The translations under genes and the position numbers were made by a program. From Gemmatimonadota bacterium (GTDB lineage Bacteria; Latescibacterota; UBA2968), in assembly GCA_009838845.1 (NCBI GenBank), contig VXRD01000091.1, positions 1-64,000 of the forward strand: a stretch of 64,000 nucleotides of DNA. Reading direction: 5' to 3'. The notes under the pieces are model-generated. The model ran no database searches, was not told the origin of the DNA, and saw nothing but the letters and a program-made list of their open reading frames with translations. This document shows, one piece after another, positions 50,801 through 59,937 of this stretch. Every line of letters begins with the position of its first letter. The stretch's first letter is position 1.

Positions 50801-51591
50801 ACGACCGTCAAAGCATCACCACCACCCACACCCCTCCTCATTCCATCTGCAGTAAGCACCGTAAACGAGGCAACACTAATGGTAAACTCAGTGGCATCGG
50901 GATTCACTGTAAACGTCACAGAGCCGTAACTCCCGCCATCCAGCATCACAGCCGGTATGCCGAGAAGTGTAACGCTCATACCACTTACGCCGCCCGGAGG
51001 TACTCCCAAACCGGTAGCAGGCATACCACCTGTGATCGCCGCCGCTCCAGCGGGTTCAACCGCAAACATGATCTCAGCACCAGTCGTTGCTTGCGCCAAA
51101 TCGGGAACAGCGACATTGACGACGAGTTCACCATCGTCATTGATTGCGCCATCACTCGTCAAAGCAGCTTCAATGCCATTAAACGAGACCGCAGCGGATG
51201 GGGTAAGTGTAAGGCCATCAAGCGTAACCGACTTAATGCCAATGGAAAATTCCTGACCCGCCACATCTGTGTTTGTCGTAAAAGTGAAAGGAACACTTGC
51301 TGGCACAGGTACTGCACTAATAGATAACAGGGAAACCGTGCCGGGATCTGGTTGTAACCAGCCAGCAGGTGCAGCAAGCGTTAAAAGAGACTGGTCAAAA
51401 TCAAATTCAACCTGTATGGCATTTACGGATTGGGTAATACCCGTTTGGGACACGACAACCGTAATTTCCGTGCCCTGTCCAGAAACCTTGCTTGGAGTAC
51501 CCATGATCGAGATACTCTGCGCAGAAGCCTGCCCTGCAAATATCAGCAATGCCAAAGCAGTCATAGACAAAAGACTTTTTTTCAAAAACAT
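47818..51591 (-). CDS. Large secreted Ig/cohesin/EF-hand protein with FlgD/T9SS-type C-terminus
   Basis: The 1257-aa protein has a signal peptide (MFLKKSLLSMTALALLIFAG, then QASA) and an N-terminal cohesin-like domain ('GTEITVVVSQTGITQSVNAIQVEFDFD'). Several Ig-like repeats (about 270-600, each like 'GETGTATVTAMDTQGKAVAF') and an FnIII-like region follow. An EF-hand pair about residues 985-1050 ('DFEDFIAFTMAF', 'DLNDDKMVNFDDFILFF') comes next. Then come a second cohesin-like domain ('GSDRVVAGENMFVDVSLANVQALMGYGFVLNYD') and the NPFNP C-terminal domain ending 'VRKLMLLK'. AGGAG lies 6 nt before ATG 51591. It is highly similar to the 2097-aa neighbour over the last roughly 270 residues, so a tandem duplicate is likely. 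Confidence 0.87.
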   Translation of the reverse strand: MFLKKSLLSMTALALLIFAGQASAQSISIMGTPSKVSGQGTEITVVVSQTGITQSVNAIQVEFDFDQSLLTLAAPAGWLQPDPGTVSLLSISAVPVPASVPFTFTTNTDVAGQEFSIGIKSVTLDGLTLTPSAAVSFNGIEAALTSDGAINDDGELVVNVAVPDLAQATTGAEIMFAVEPAGAAAITGGMPATGLGVPPGGVSGMSVTLLGIPAVMLDGGSYGSVTFTVNPDATEFTISVASFTVLTADGMRRGVGGGDALTVVQFAPYLEASATAVTVGHGETGTATVTAMDTQGKAVAFTVDPASAGTVSDDGNSVMLSATGNATVSVSAMVGGVALGPVEVVFTKAPPELQTESTEVVFSDFGASASAMVTAIGFDAGAEINFKITGGAGFATGAGAATWTVTTSNPGDVTMEATDGTATTAPLTISFVNPPPYLTADNADVIIPTGGEATVTVTATGLGDGITYTFTEVSGTASVNAVTDGAMVTLTGSGEGSAEVTLKAMDSDGKETSALKVIFRAMPSVTTNMADVEVPQSVVPSGSSSVVAVGFPEGAEVTFDVQVTSGSESDLSMSQDGNVLSLTATGPVSVSVTASGAGVTTAAVEVSFSQMKPAAPASVMVQDQEGDNGHYVMVTFANSENHGDVSQYRVYREMMVNDSEGNPMAEWVAWAVVDAMDNDGTTRAVVPVTDAKATRWGVAAETGMGSAEDVITPAGKRVFSKESVQQLVQFLGLDPNLVVTEDELAQVFMPSADYLNALIGNQKNVVFAALDPDLSVLVGGDLAVPQNIRTDGSGPIVSSAITATEDMVAAVDDTAPAAATGLAADVETGMVTWTVSADDGGMDIVMYRGYGIMIPHVTGYVVRGGAGEDSMIDIGPAPAGSGSFQVPQALIESLINQGLPAVLVSVVAMDGTNMTPSVPLLVELTPTRRGFVDADGNPVYIVRLPRHGETQTPLTVDFEDFIAFTMAFNTDETHENWRVFVQADLNDDKMVNFDDFILFFSSYGKEAQGPAGKSLIPPPGVNETAELTLRLGSDRVVAGENMFVDVSLANVQALMGYGFVLNYDAEKFEFVEAMPVAEDLLLSSGGETPLLRGWSPEAGQVHVMNAIVNGSEVSGGGDIVRLVFRVLRDFEDNARFEIAEGLVFDPSQLANPLAGGVLDIQTTPTEFALLQNFPNPFNPDTTIGYELAESADVTLQVYNVVGQVVRTLIAAEPQSVGRYQVRWDGMDDRGTPVSSGIYFYQLSAGKFQDVRKLMLLK

Positions 51592-51612
51592 TACAAACTC
51601 CTATATGAAAAT

Positions 51613-51652
51613 ATGGATCGGGAAGTTTCCCAGATGAGACTTCCCGATCCAT
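51613..51652 (-). terminator. Hairpin terminator of the 2097-aa secreted protein gene
   Basis: A perfect 14-bp stem (ATGGATCGGGAAGT / ACTTCCCGATCCAT) with a 12-nt loop is followed on the minus strand by ATTTTCATAT. It lies 7 nt after the stop. Confidence 0.8.
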
Positions 51653-51659
51653 CGGCGAA

Positions 51660-54600
51660 TTACTTGAGCAGCATCAGCTTCCGCACATCACTGAACTTTC
51701 CGTCTGCCGAAATCTGGTAGAAGTAAATTCCACTCGAAACCGGCACACCGCGATCATCCATACCGTTCCAGCGAATCTGATAGCGACCCGCATTCTGCGC
51801 CTCGGAAGCGACCAGCGTCCGAACCACCTGACCCAACACATTGTAAATCTGGAGCGTCACGTCGGCGGACTCGGCCAAATCGTACTTAATGGTCGTATCC
51901 GGGTTAAATGGATTGGGGAAGTTCTGGTGCAAAGCGAACTCTCTGGGCGTACTCTGAAGTTCCAGCACACCCGCGACCACCGCCGGATTGGAAAGCTGAC
52001 CCGGGTCAAAGACCAGACCGTCGGCAATCTCAAACCTGGCGTTATCCTCAAACTCGCGCAACACGCGGAACACGAACCGAACCACATCGCCACCGCCGGA
52101 AATCGCCGTGCCATTATACAGACCATTGGCAACGGTAACCTGACCGTCGGCAACCACATGGTGGAACAGCGTCTCTCCACCTGTTGACTTGAGCAGATCC
52201 TCATCGGCAGGCGCCACACTCACGAACTCGAACTTATCGGACTCGTAATTGAGCGCGAACCCATAACCGACCAGAGCAGCGACATTGGCAAGCGACACAT
52301 CGACAGCCACCGTCTCGCCAGCGACCACGCGCTCACTACCCAAACTCAGCGAGAACTCAGCATTCTCGTTTACGCCGGGCAGCAACACGAGCGGCTTCGT
52401 CGCCGGACCAACAGCTGTCTTGCCAAAGGACGTGATAAACTCGACGAAGTCAGCGACATTAACCATGCCATCGTCATTGACATCGGCCTGAACATTGTAA
52501 TTATCATCGCCTTCGCTGCTACCAAACGCAGCAACCAGAGCGAGGAAGTCAGCCACGTCAACTGTCATATTCTCTGCAGAGATGAGATAAACCGGATCGC
52601 CGTTTGCATCGACAAACTGCTTGCGCACTGGCTTAGGCGGCGTATCGTCAAAGACAATTGTCAACTCGCCCGTCTCATACAGACCATTCGTAGCCGACAC
52701 CATCGTCGTACTTGCCACACTCGCGGTAATCATCAACTTGGCAACGCCATCGTCATCGGCTTCCACGGTCCCTGCATCCTCACCGTTCCGGGTAAAGGTC
52801 ACCATATCGCCAGCATTATAGCCTTCGGCTGCGACCGTGACCGTTATTTCACCGGGATCAGCGGGAATCATAACATCTTTACCCGCCTGATCCTCTTCCA
52901 TACCGGGCACCCAGAGCGTAAGCATAGGTGTCAAAGGAGCAGAAATCTTGAACTTCGCAGTACTTCTGATGTTCTGGCTTCGGGTATCGCCCTCTTTCAA
53001 GGACCCATTCACGACCCTGACCTGAACCGTCTGACTGCGTCTATTGTCAGGTGCGACGAGATCATAAGTCTCGCCATCCTTCCCGATACTCAAGATCAAC
53101 AGAGCAAAGTCTTCAATAGCGGGAACGCCGATAATTTCGACATCAATGCCATTCTTATATTCAAAGGCACCACTGTCTCCCACTCGGGTATCCAGCACAT
53201 CCAGGGAGTCGTCGAAATCAGCCGCAAACGCTCTTACCGAGGGGTTGCCATGCCTATCGACCGGGACCACCCGAAGGGTGTAATCGCCCCAAATCTCTTG
53301 TGCAGCGCCTTCTACGCCTTCTTCCCAGGCGGTTATATCAAACCCGGCAAAGTCGGCAGCACCAACGTAGAGACTATCGATTGCACTACCAAATCCCACG
53401 ACTGCTGTATCACCCATACCGGAATCCAGATGCTCGACCATAATCTTGATGAAACCAGTAGCCTTGTTCGACTTGACCGTAACTGTGCGCTTACCAATTC
53501 TCCAATCGGCAGCACTCAGCATAGCCTCGCCATCGGGATTATCGGCATCATCTGTCACGCCCGTGCCTTCAAACCACACGGACTCGGCAGCACCACCGTC
53601 TGTATCCCAGGCACTGATCCGCGCCATGTTCTTATACGTCAGCGCCATGCGCTTCGTATCAGACCCGGCATCGTAATCTTCAGCCTGAATCGTCAGCATA
53701 TTTGCCTGACCAGCAATCACAGAGTCCATCCCGGCTTCGAATGTGTACCTGGTCGCTATCGGATTATCGAATTCTGCGTTAAATCGCATACCCGAAGAGG
53801 AATCCGCAGGCGTGATATAGATATTACCCGCGAGATCGCGGACAAATATCGTCATATCATAGCTTGTCTCATCCGTTAACTCACCAGAGAAATCGAAGCT
53901 ATCTTCGCCCTTTGTCGTTACCCCACCACGTTCCTTGATGACATCGGCTCCACCTGTCGCAGTGAACCTGACCGCAATCGAGTCCACGTCTTCCGGCAGT
54001 GTAAAGACCGGCGGTGTCGCATCGTTAAACTGGTCCTCTTCAAGCAAACGGTTCTTGGGGAACCAGTCCGTAAGCTTTGGAGGTGCTGCATCGTGCGTAA
54101 CACCAGAAATCGTCGTCTTGGTTGTGTTACCCAATATATCTGTCGCCAAAACAGCGAGTTCTATGTCTGTACCGGCTATATTCGCGCTCGATGGCACGTA
54201 GGCTTTGCCCGGATATTTATCATCATCGCCTTCCCCGTCTTTCTTCGGAGAGCTGAGATCGTACGTTTCATAAGTAACGGTTGAATCCCCTACACTACTC
54301 GAAGAAAACTGGTCAGTGATATCCAGGGTATCCGCTCCGACTGCAAAGACCTCGAGCATGGAAAGATCTTCATCCACTTCAACGACCAGAGGATTGAGAA
54401 ACTCACTATAGCCATGCACATCATCCGATGTATGACCTGTAAAACGCAGGGGATGCGCATGATCATAGATACTGTCGGGATCCGCAGCAGGATACCGGAT
54501 CGTAACGCCCGGCGAACGAGAGTCAATGGCAAACGTCTTTTTGAAGGCAACACTACTATAGTTGCCCGCCTGATCATTTACCTGTACAAGGACCTCACCC

Positions 54601-57600
54601 GTCGCTTCATCCGGCTCAAAGAAGACACCTTGCCGTCCTATACCCTCGACATAGTTATCGGTTTTAAATCGGAAGAATCCTTCATTTACCGTCCAGGAGA
54701 CACGCAATGAATCTGCGGTGGAAGCGATGACCTGAGCAGCACTAAAGTTGACGGTCTTAGCCTGAGGTGCGACATCGCCAGCAGGATATGAGACGCCTCC
54801 CATAGCTGTCCCGGAACCATCAACAGGCCGTACCTGAACCCGGACACCAGAGTCTCGGAAAAGAACATTTCCACTAACCTTGATAGCGACGCGAATATCA
54901 TCGCCAACTGTAGCAGTAATACCCGAGTTCACTTCTTCGTCGTCCCCTGACCCAGATGTAACCCTGACATCAGTAATGGCAGAGTTTGAAGGCGCGAGAT
55001 TATCAACCTTAAACAACTTCCCGTCACCTCTGTATCTGTTCGCTTCATCCACAAGTGTGGGATTAGAAGGATAAACCGCTTTGTCTGAATCCCTATTTGT
55101 GAATGAGTCTGAAGCTTGACCAGAAGTGAACTCAATATGCACATACGCGCCCAGATATTGACCATCCCTCGCCGGATCTGTAGTACCCGAATCATCGCGA
55201 GGTCTTATCCTGATCTCAAATCGGATCGTGTCATTGCCGCGCCAGATAACATCACCGCGACTGCGACTTCCCGGTTCCTCAAAAGTAACGGATCCGTTGT
55301 CTTCGAGGTTAAAATTTCTCGCGGTTACGGCATCAATCTCATGAGCAGGATCTGAATTATCATGAGCCGTATCGCGCACCGAGGCCTTAATACTCTCAAA
55401 CTGCGACCAGGGATACGCTACGCTACCGACGCGCATCACATCAACAACGACCTTGTCATTGCCTATGATTGCCCAGCCATTTGCTGCTGGCTTGACCAGG
55501 ACAACGCGATAACCCTGGAGATCAAAGGCGGATCGAGTTGTTACGGGAATCACGCGCTCACTCGCATTATACATATCCGCCGAGGCAGTCACGGTAATCA
55601 TCGTACCCTCAGTTGCTGCATCAGCCGCAGTAAGGGTCAGTGTGATTTTTCTCGTGCCATCGGGAGAGTCCTGATCGGGAATGAGGTCAACGTGATCCGC
55701 CATAGCTATTGAAACTTCGGCAGACATGGGGTTATTCGGATCCACAGTCACAAAGGCAGCATTGGTATTCGTGGTATTCTGGAACGATCCTAAGGTGGTA
55801 GTCAAAGTCGCGACGACCGTACCGTCATCCTCCAATTTATCGAATAGCAAGCCCTTCACCGTCAAAATCACGTTCGTAGCTTCACCCGTAGTCACACTGG
55901 GTGGACTGGCAGCAGTGATTGTGAGGTCTCCGATAGCATTATCATCATCCAGGACTGTAATATCTGCAGAGTCTGACATATAACCATCGGCCACAGCACT
56001 ACCTGTCACCCGGATTTTTCTATTCGTAAGCACATCGTCATCAGACGGATCAAGCGATAGCGTGGTTGATCCAGAGGCAGAACCAGCCGCGATCTCAATC
56101 GTGCCTGTAGGCGTGGCCGTCGTAATCTCCTCTGGTGTTCCCGTCATCATGGTAGTCACCATCACCGTCACGGGCCCTGTCCCCTCAGACAATGTCGCGG
56201 TTACTACCACATCTCTCGCACGAACATTTTCTCTAATCTCGTCCAGACTGAGAGAGATCATGATGTTTCCAGCAGAGTCACCATCATCGGTTATGGTAAG
56301 GTCAGCCATACCCGATTCTCCCCCAGCCGTAGCGGTAATCTGAACCGTTTCGTCATCCGTATCACCGTCTTGCGCTGGATCAATCGAAAAGGTTACAGTG
56401 ACTGAGCTGGTCATGTTAGCTGGGGCAACGGCGTTTCCGTCAATAACCACCTCGGTATCTTCAAGATCTGCAATGGTGTAATCCCCAGATTCCGCAGTAC
56501 CCATAGCAGAACGCAAGGCCACATCCACAGTCACAGTAGTACCTGCTCCCACCGCAGAATTCAGGGTAACGGTCACCTCTGCTGTCACGGTAGTTGAACC
56601 GTCCGCTTCCATCACGCTACTCGGAGAAAGCGTGATTGTGACCTCTTCCACTTCTCCTTCGCTTATTCCCAGGTTGGCTCTACCCATGTGACCAGCAGCC
56701 GCAGCTTCAAGTACAGCCACTTCGCTATCATTATCAGCATCTGCAGCTGGCTGAAAACTAAAGAGTGCCCGCCCTGTGCCACTCATTGCGCCTTCGGAAA
56801 TATTAACCACAACGTTAAAGGCGGTTATAGCGGCGTAATCCCCATCTTCTGCTGTACCTATATTATCATCGGTCGTAGCGACATCATCATCTGCACCATC
56901 AGCATCAGTAATATCGCTCACGGCCACAGTCACTGACATATTCGATTCCGCCATAGCAGCCAGAGTAACGGTCGCCTCTGCGAGCACCGAAGTGGTGGTC
57001 CCTTCCTTAAAGTTATCATCAGGAGAAAGGGCGAGCGCAACGCTTGATAAGAGTTCTGTTATGGTCAGGTTAGCTCTAACACTTTGACCAGCATCCGCAT
57101 TTGCAGCTTGAATTACAACCATTTCGTCATCAGCATCATCAGTATCTGGAGCTGGATCGAACGTAAAGGTTCCTTCCGCTGTGCCACTGGTTGCGTCTGC
57201 TTCAACAGTCACTGTGATAGGATCACCAGCGGTAAATGTAAAATCAGCAGCTTCTGCTGTACCTATATTATCAGCAGCTGTCTCCAGATCACCATCAGCA
57301 CCATCAGGATCAGTAATATCGGTCAGGGTCACAACCACTTCAGTATCTGCTGACGGAGCTTCATTCAGAGTAACCATCACCTCTGCTGTCACGGTCGTTG
57401 CATCAGCCGTGTCAACAAAGCTATTCATATCGAGCGAGATCGTAATGCTTGATATGAATTCTTGTATGGTCAGGTTAGCTGTACCAGTTTTTTCATCAGC
57501 GTTCTCGCCAGTCGCAGCTTGAATTACAAGCGTTTCGTCATCAGCATCACCAGCACCATCAGGAGCTGGATCAAACGAAAAGGTTCCACTATTTGAGGCA

Positions 57601-57953
57601 CTCATCTCACCAGCTTGAAAAAACACCTCAATGGGAAATGCTGTTATAGCGGCGTAATCCGCAACTTCTGCTGTGCCTATATTATCAGCAGCTGTCTCCA
57701 GATCATCATCGGCACCATCAGGATCGGTAATATTGCTCACGGTCACAGTCACTGCCATATTCGATTCCGCCATAGCAGCCAGGGTGACGGTCACCTGTGC
57801 TGTCACGTCAGTGGCATCGTCCGTGTCAAAAACGCTATTCGGAGCAAGGGTGATTGAGACAGTTGATACATCTTGTGCATAACTATCTGGCACTCCAAGC
57901 CCAAACACCAGCAAGAGAGTTGCCAAAAAGCCAATTGTTTTGTGAAAATTCAT
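51660..57953 (-). CDS. Giant secreted repeat protein (2097 aa) with EF-hand, cohesin-like and FlgD/T9SS-type domains
   Basis: The signal peptide (MNFHKTIGFLATLLLVFGLG) is followed by at least five Calx-beta-like repeats of about 110 residues ('VTAQVTVTLAAMAESNMAVTV', 'DITDPDGADDDLETAADNIG'). A long middle region of Ig-like and adhesin-like domains ('PSNSAITDVRVTSGSGDDEEV', 'FAIDSRSPGVTIRYPA') comes next. An EF-hand pair ('DVADFLALVAAFG', 'DVNDDGMVNVADFVEFITSFG'), a cohesin-like domain ('GSERVVAGETVAVDVSLANVAALVGYGFALNYE') and the NPFNP C-terminal domain follow. ATG 57953 has TAGGAGGT 6 nt upstream; the frame upstream (to 58214) is repeat sequence. It is probably calcium-dependent and surface-exposed. 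DNA-level similarity between repeats suggests recent expansion. Confidence 0.87.
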   Translation of the reverse strand: MNFHKTIGFLATLLLVFGLGVPDSYAQDVSTVSITLAPNSVFDTDDATDVTAQVTVTLAAMAESNMAVTVTVSNITDPDGADDDLETAADNIGTAEVADYAAITAFPIEVFFQAGEMSASNSGTFSFDPAPDGAGDADDETLVIQAATGENADEKTGTANLTIQEFISSITISLDMNSFVDTADATTVTAEVMVTLNEAPSADTEVVVTLTDITDPDGADGDLETAADNIGTAEAADFTFTAGDPITVTVEADATSGTAEGTFTFDPAPDTDDADDEMVVIQAANADAGQSVRANLTITELLSSVALALSPDDNFKEGTTTSVLAEATVTLAAMAESNMSVTVAVSDITDADGADDDVATTDDNIGTAEDGDYAAITAFNVVVNISEGAMSGTGRALFSFQPAADADNDSEVAVLEAAAAGHMGRANLGISEGEVEEVTITLSPSSVMEADGSTTVTAEVTVTLNSAVGAGTTVTVDVALRSAMGTAESGDYTIADLEDTEVVIDGNAVAPANMTSSVTVTFSIDPAQDGDTDDETVQITATAGGESGMADLTITDDGDSAGNIMISLSLDEIRENVRARDVVVTATLSEGTGPVTVMVTTMMTGTPEEITTATPTGTIEIAAGSASGSTTLSLDPSDDDVLTNRKIRVTGSAVADGYMSDSADITVLDDDNAIGDLTITAASPPSVTTGEATNVILTVKGLLFDKLEDDGTVVATLTTTLGSFQNTTNTNAAFVTVDPNNPMSAEVSIAMADHVDLIPDQDSPDGTRKITLTLTAADAATEGTMITVTASADMYNASERVIPVTTRSAFDLQGYRVVLVKPAANGWAIIGNDKVVVDVMRVGSVAYPWSQFESIKASVRDTAHDNSDPAHEIDAVTARNFNLEDNGSVTFEEPGSRSRGDVIWRGNDTIRFEIRIRPRDDSGTTDPARDGQYLGAYVHIEFTSGQASDSFTNRDSDKAVYPSNPTLVDEANRYRGDGKLFKVDNLAPSNSAITDVRVTSGSGDDEEVNSGITATVGDDIRVAIKVSGNVLFRDSGVRVQVRPVDGSGTAMGGVSYPAGDVAPQAKTVNFSAAQVIASTADSLRVSWTVNEGFFRFKTDNYVEGIGRQGVFFEPDEATGEVLVQVNDQAGNYSSVAFKKTFAIDSRSPGVTIRYPAADPDSIYDHAHPLRFTGHTSDDVHGYSEFLNPLVVEVDEDLSMLEVFAVGADTLDITDQFSSSSVGDSTVTYETYDLSSPKKDGEGDDDKYPGKAYVPSSANIAGTDIELAVLATDILGNTTKTTISGVTHDAAPPKLTDWFPKNRLLEEDQFNDATPPVFTLPEDVDSIAVRFTATGGADVIKERGGVTTKGEDSFDFSGELTDETSYDMTIFVRDLAGNIYITPADSSSGMRFNAEFDNPIATRYTFEAGMDSVIAGQANMLTIQAEDYDAGSDTKRMALTYKNMARISAWDTDGGAAESVWFEGTGVTDDADNPDGEAMLSAADWRIGKRTVTVKSNKATGFIKIMVEHLDSGMGDTAVVGFGSAIDSLYVGAADFAGFDITAWEEGVEGAAQEIWGDYTLRVVPVDRHGNPSVRAFAADFDDSLDVLDTRVGDSGAFEYKNGIDVEIIGVPAIEDFALLILSIGKDGETYDLVAPDNRRSQTVQVRVVNGSLKEGDTRSQNIRSTAKFKISAPLTPMLTLWVPGMEEDQAGKDVMIPADPGEITVTVAAEGYNAGDMVTFTRNGEDAGTVEADDDGVAKLMITASVASTTMVSATNGLYETGELTIVFDDTPPKPVRKQFVDANGDPVYLISAENMTVDVADFLALVAAFGSSEGDDNYNVQADVNDDGMVNVADFVEFITSFGKTAVGPATKPLVLLPGVNENAEFSLSLGSERVVAGETVAVDVSLANVAALVGYGFALNYESDKFEFVSVAPADEDLLKSTGGETLFHHVVADGQVTVANGLYNGTAISGGGDVVRFVFRVLREFEDNARFEIADGLVFDPGQLSNPAVVAGVLELQSTPREFALHQNFPNPFNPDTTIKYDLAESADVTLQIYNVLGQVVRTLVASEAQNAGRYQIRWNGMDDRGVPVSSGIYFYQISADGKFSDVRKLMLLK

Positions 57954-58028
57954 CCTTCGACCTCCTAAAAAAAAGTCAGGATCGAGTAAATGATTGTTTA
58001 CGAACGTTTTGAATCTACTGCGAAACGG

Positions 58029-58055
58029 CGGGCAACCACAAGGGATTGCCCCTAC
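58029..58055 (+). repeat. GGGCAA ... TTGCCCCTAC hairpin module
   Basis: CGGGCAACCACAAGGGATTG followed by CCCCTAC. It is the same class as the GGGCGAGGC module. The surrounding 57954-58490 gap holds no gene. Confidence 0.65.
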
Positions 58056-58273
58056 ATTCTCGCGCTGTCCATCGCGTTGTTTAAAGCCGGACCCCGGAAC
58101 AGGGTGAGAGCCGCGACCTTTGCGACCCAGCGGAGAAGCACTACCAGATTCCAAATTTATATCCCTCCCTTCAACGAACTTGTTTTCATATTCTTTAATT
58201 CCTCTAAAAAACAACAGTTTACGAATACTTTATGAACTCGGCATTTTATTCGAGTACCTCCTTCCAAAAACAG

Positions 58274-58329
58274 CCTAACACACACCAATGCAACATCCTC
58301 ACAATAGCATTGAGGAGCAATGCGTTAGG
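58274..58329. promoter_or_regulatory. Nested stem structure in the leader of the 2097-aa gene
   Basis: Outer arms CCTAAC (58274-58279) and GTTAGG (58324-58329) enclose inner arms TCCTCA (58296-58301) and TGAGGA (58311-58316). On the minus strand the structure is followed by CTGTTTTTGG. It may be a leader RNA element or a weak terminator; no known riboswitch is recognised. Confidence 0.35.
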
Positions 58330-58490
58330 AAAAAACAATACCCCTTCTGTTTTGTTTAACGTTTGGTTCATGGGAACTGCTCCACATTAAATATACGACG
58401 GGCTAATTATATGCAATCAAAATGGTAGTGTCAAGCGTTTTTTCTTTGATAATGATATGATAATAAAAAAGAAACGCAAAGGCAATCAGA

Positions 58491-58971
58491 ATCAGGATTT
58501 ACAGGATGAAAGGATGAACAGGATGAAAGGCAAAAGCGAAAAGCAAAAAACATCCGCAGATGACGCAGATGGACACAGATGAAAACGGGTTAAAAGGCAA
58601 AATGCAAAGGCGAAACCTTCTGGATCGCGGCTCAAAATCACGCCGCGATGACAACCAACAGCACGGGACGGCAAAGGGGCCGTCCCCTACAACAACACGC
58701 CGCGATGACAAAAGACGGGACGGCACTGGAACCGTCCCCTATAATATAATGAATATAAGGCAAGAATAAAAGCAAATAGAATCAGGATTTACAGAGCCTG
58801 CACTGAAGTGGTTCTATCCAGTGATGAAAGGATGGACAGGATAAAATCTAAAGACAAAAACAAAACCAACGGCAAAACCTTCTGGATCGCGGCTCAAAAT
58901 CACGCCGCGATGACAACCAACAGCACGGGACGGCAAAGGGGCCGTCCCCTACAACAACACGCCGCGATGAC
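58491..58971 (+). repeat. Dense composite repeat region (core copies 16 and 17)
   Basis: It contains two CAGGAT tracts (58491 and about 58780), two cores (58620-58652 and 58882-58914), and several GGGACGGC ... GCCGTCCCCTAC hairpins. A 97-bp segment (58613-58709) is repeated exactly at 58875-58971. No coding gene is supported in 57954-58998. Confidence 0.88.
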
Positions 58972-58998
58972 GGACGGGACGGCACGGGTGGATGGGTC

Positions 58999-59937
58999 TC
59001 AGGTCTGCGTATTGGCAAAGGCATCGGTAACAGCCGCGAAAATGCTATCGGGATCGAGACCGCCGCGTGCCCGCAAATAGTGTTGATCGCCAGACACGCC
59101 TTTTGTACTGCCCTCTGGCAGGCTGAACGGCAACAGCGCGGCGCGGTCTCCCGACAATTGCGCCAGACAAGACGCCACGGCTTCGCCCAGGCCGCCGATG
59201 GGGCCATGTTCTTCGAGCGTACACAAAAGCGCGCTCCGTCGCGTAGCCGCCGTGACATAAGCCGTATTTAGCGGCTTGAGAAACGGCACACTCGTCACCC
59301 CCGCATCGACGCCCTGTTGGGCGAGTTGATCGGCGACCTGCAATGCAGTTTCCAGCATCCCACCCGTACTCAGCAGGACGACATCGTCCCCATCTCGCAT
59401 CTCGATCACCTCTCCCATCTCAAGCGATGGCACCGCATCGTGCAAAATTGGTTCGCCCGCCTTGCCCAGGCGTAAAAAACCCGGACCCGGATGATTGACC
59501 AACGCACGAGTCAATGCGCGAACCTCTAAAGGATCGCCCGGCGCGGCCACCACCATATTCGGCAACGCCCGCATCACCGCCAGATCTTCAACCGCGTGAT
59601 GGCTGTAGCCCTGGGCGCCATAAGCCACGCCCCCCCCAACGGACACAACAGTAACATTGCAATCGTGATAGCAGACATCATTCCTGATCTGCTCCAGACA
59701 ACGCAACGTCGGAAAATTTGCAATAGAATAGCAAAACGCGACATAGCCACCCTGCGCCAGCCCGGCTGCAATACCGATCATATTCTGCTCGGCAACCCCC
59801 ACATTGACAAACCTGTTGGGAAACCGCTCAAAAAAAGGTTCCAGCACAGAATAACCCAGATCCCCACACAACAAAAAGATGCGATCATCCTCATCAGCCA
59901 GTTCCAGCAACGTATTAATAAACATCGTCCGCATCAT
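58999..59937 (-). CDS. Transketolase-like subunit, pyrimidine/C-terminal half
   Basis: The 312-aa protein matches the second half of split transketolases. Motifs are 'FLLCGDLGYSVLEPFFERFPNRFVNVGVAEQNMIGIAAGLAQGGYVAFCYSIANFPTLRCLEQIRND' (with the TPP-activating Glu in 'VAEQN'), 'GVAYGAQGYSHHAVEDLAVMRALPNM' and 'RLGKAGEP'. Its ATG overlaps the stop of the first-half gene (ATGA). Together they form a heteromeric TPP enzyme that moves two-carbon units. Its place in a polysaccharide cluster points to sugar modification rather than the pentose pathway. Confidence 0.9.
   Translation of the reverse strand: MMRTMFINTLLELADEDDRIFLLCGDLGYSVLEPFFERFPNRFVNVGVAEQNMIGIAAGLAQGGYVAFCYSIANFPTLRCLEQIRNDVCYHDCNVTVVSVGGGVAYGAQGYSHHAVEDLAVMRALPNMVVAAPGDPLEVRALTRALVNHPGPGFLRLGKAGEPILHDAVPSLEMGEVIEMRDGDDVVLLSTGGMLETALQVADQLAQQGVDAGVTSVPFLKPLNTAYVTAATRRSALLCTLEEHGPIGGLGEAVASCLAQLSGDRAALLPFSLPEGSTKGVSGDQHYLRARGGLDPDSIFAAVTDAFANTQT

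Noticed and set aside
56650-57860. Spaced DNA repeats that might suggest a CRISPR array
   Set aside because: They are in-frame codons for roughly 110-residue Calx-beta-like protein repeats with variable spacing; no short direct repeats with unique spacers.
8932-58971. Interspersed hairpins considered as ordinary terminators
   Set aside because: They lack T-runs, occur upstream of starts as well as after stops, and keep one orientation regardless of gene direction.
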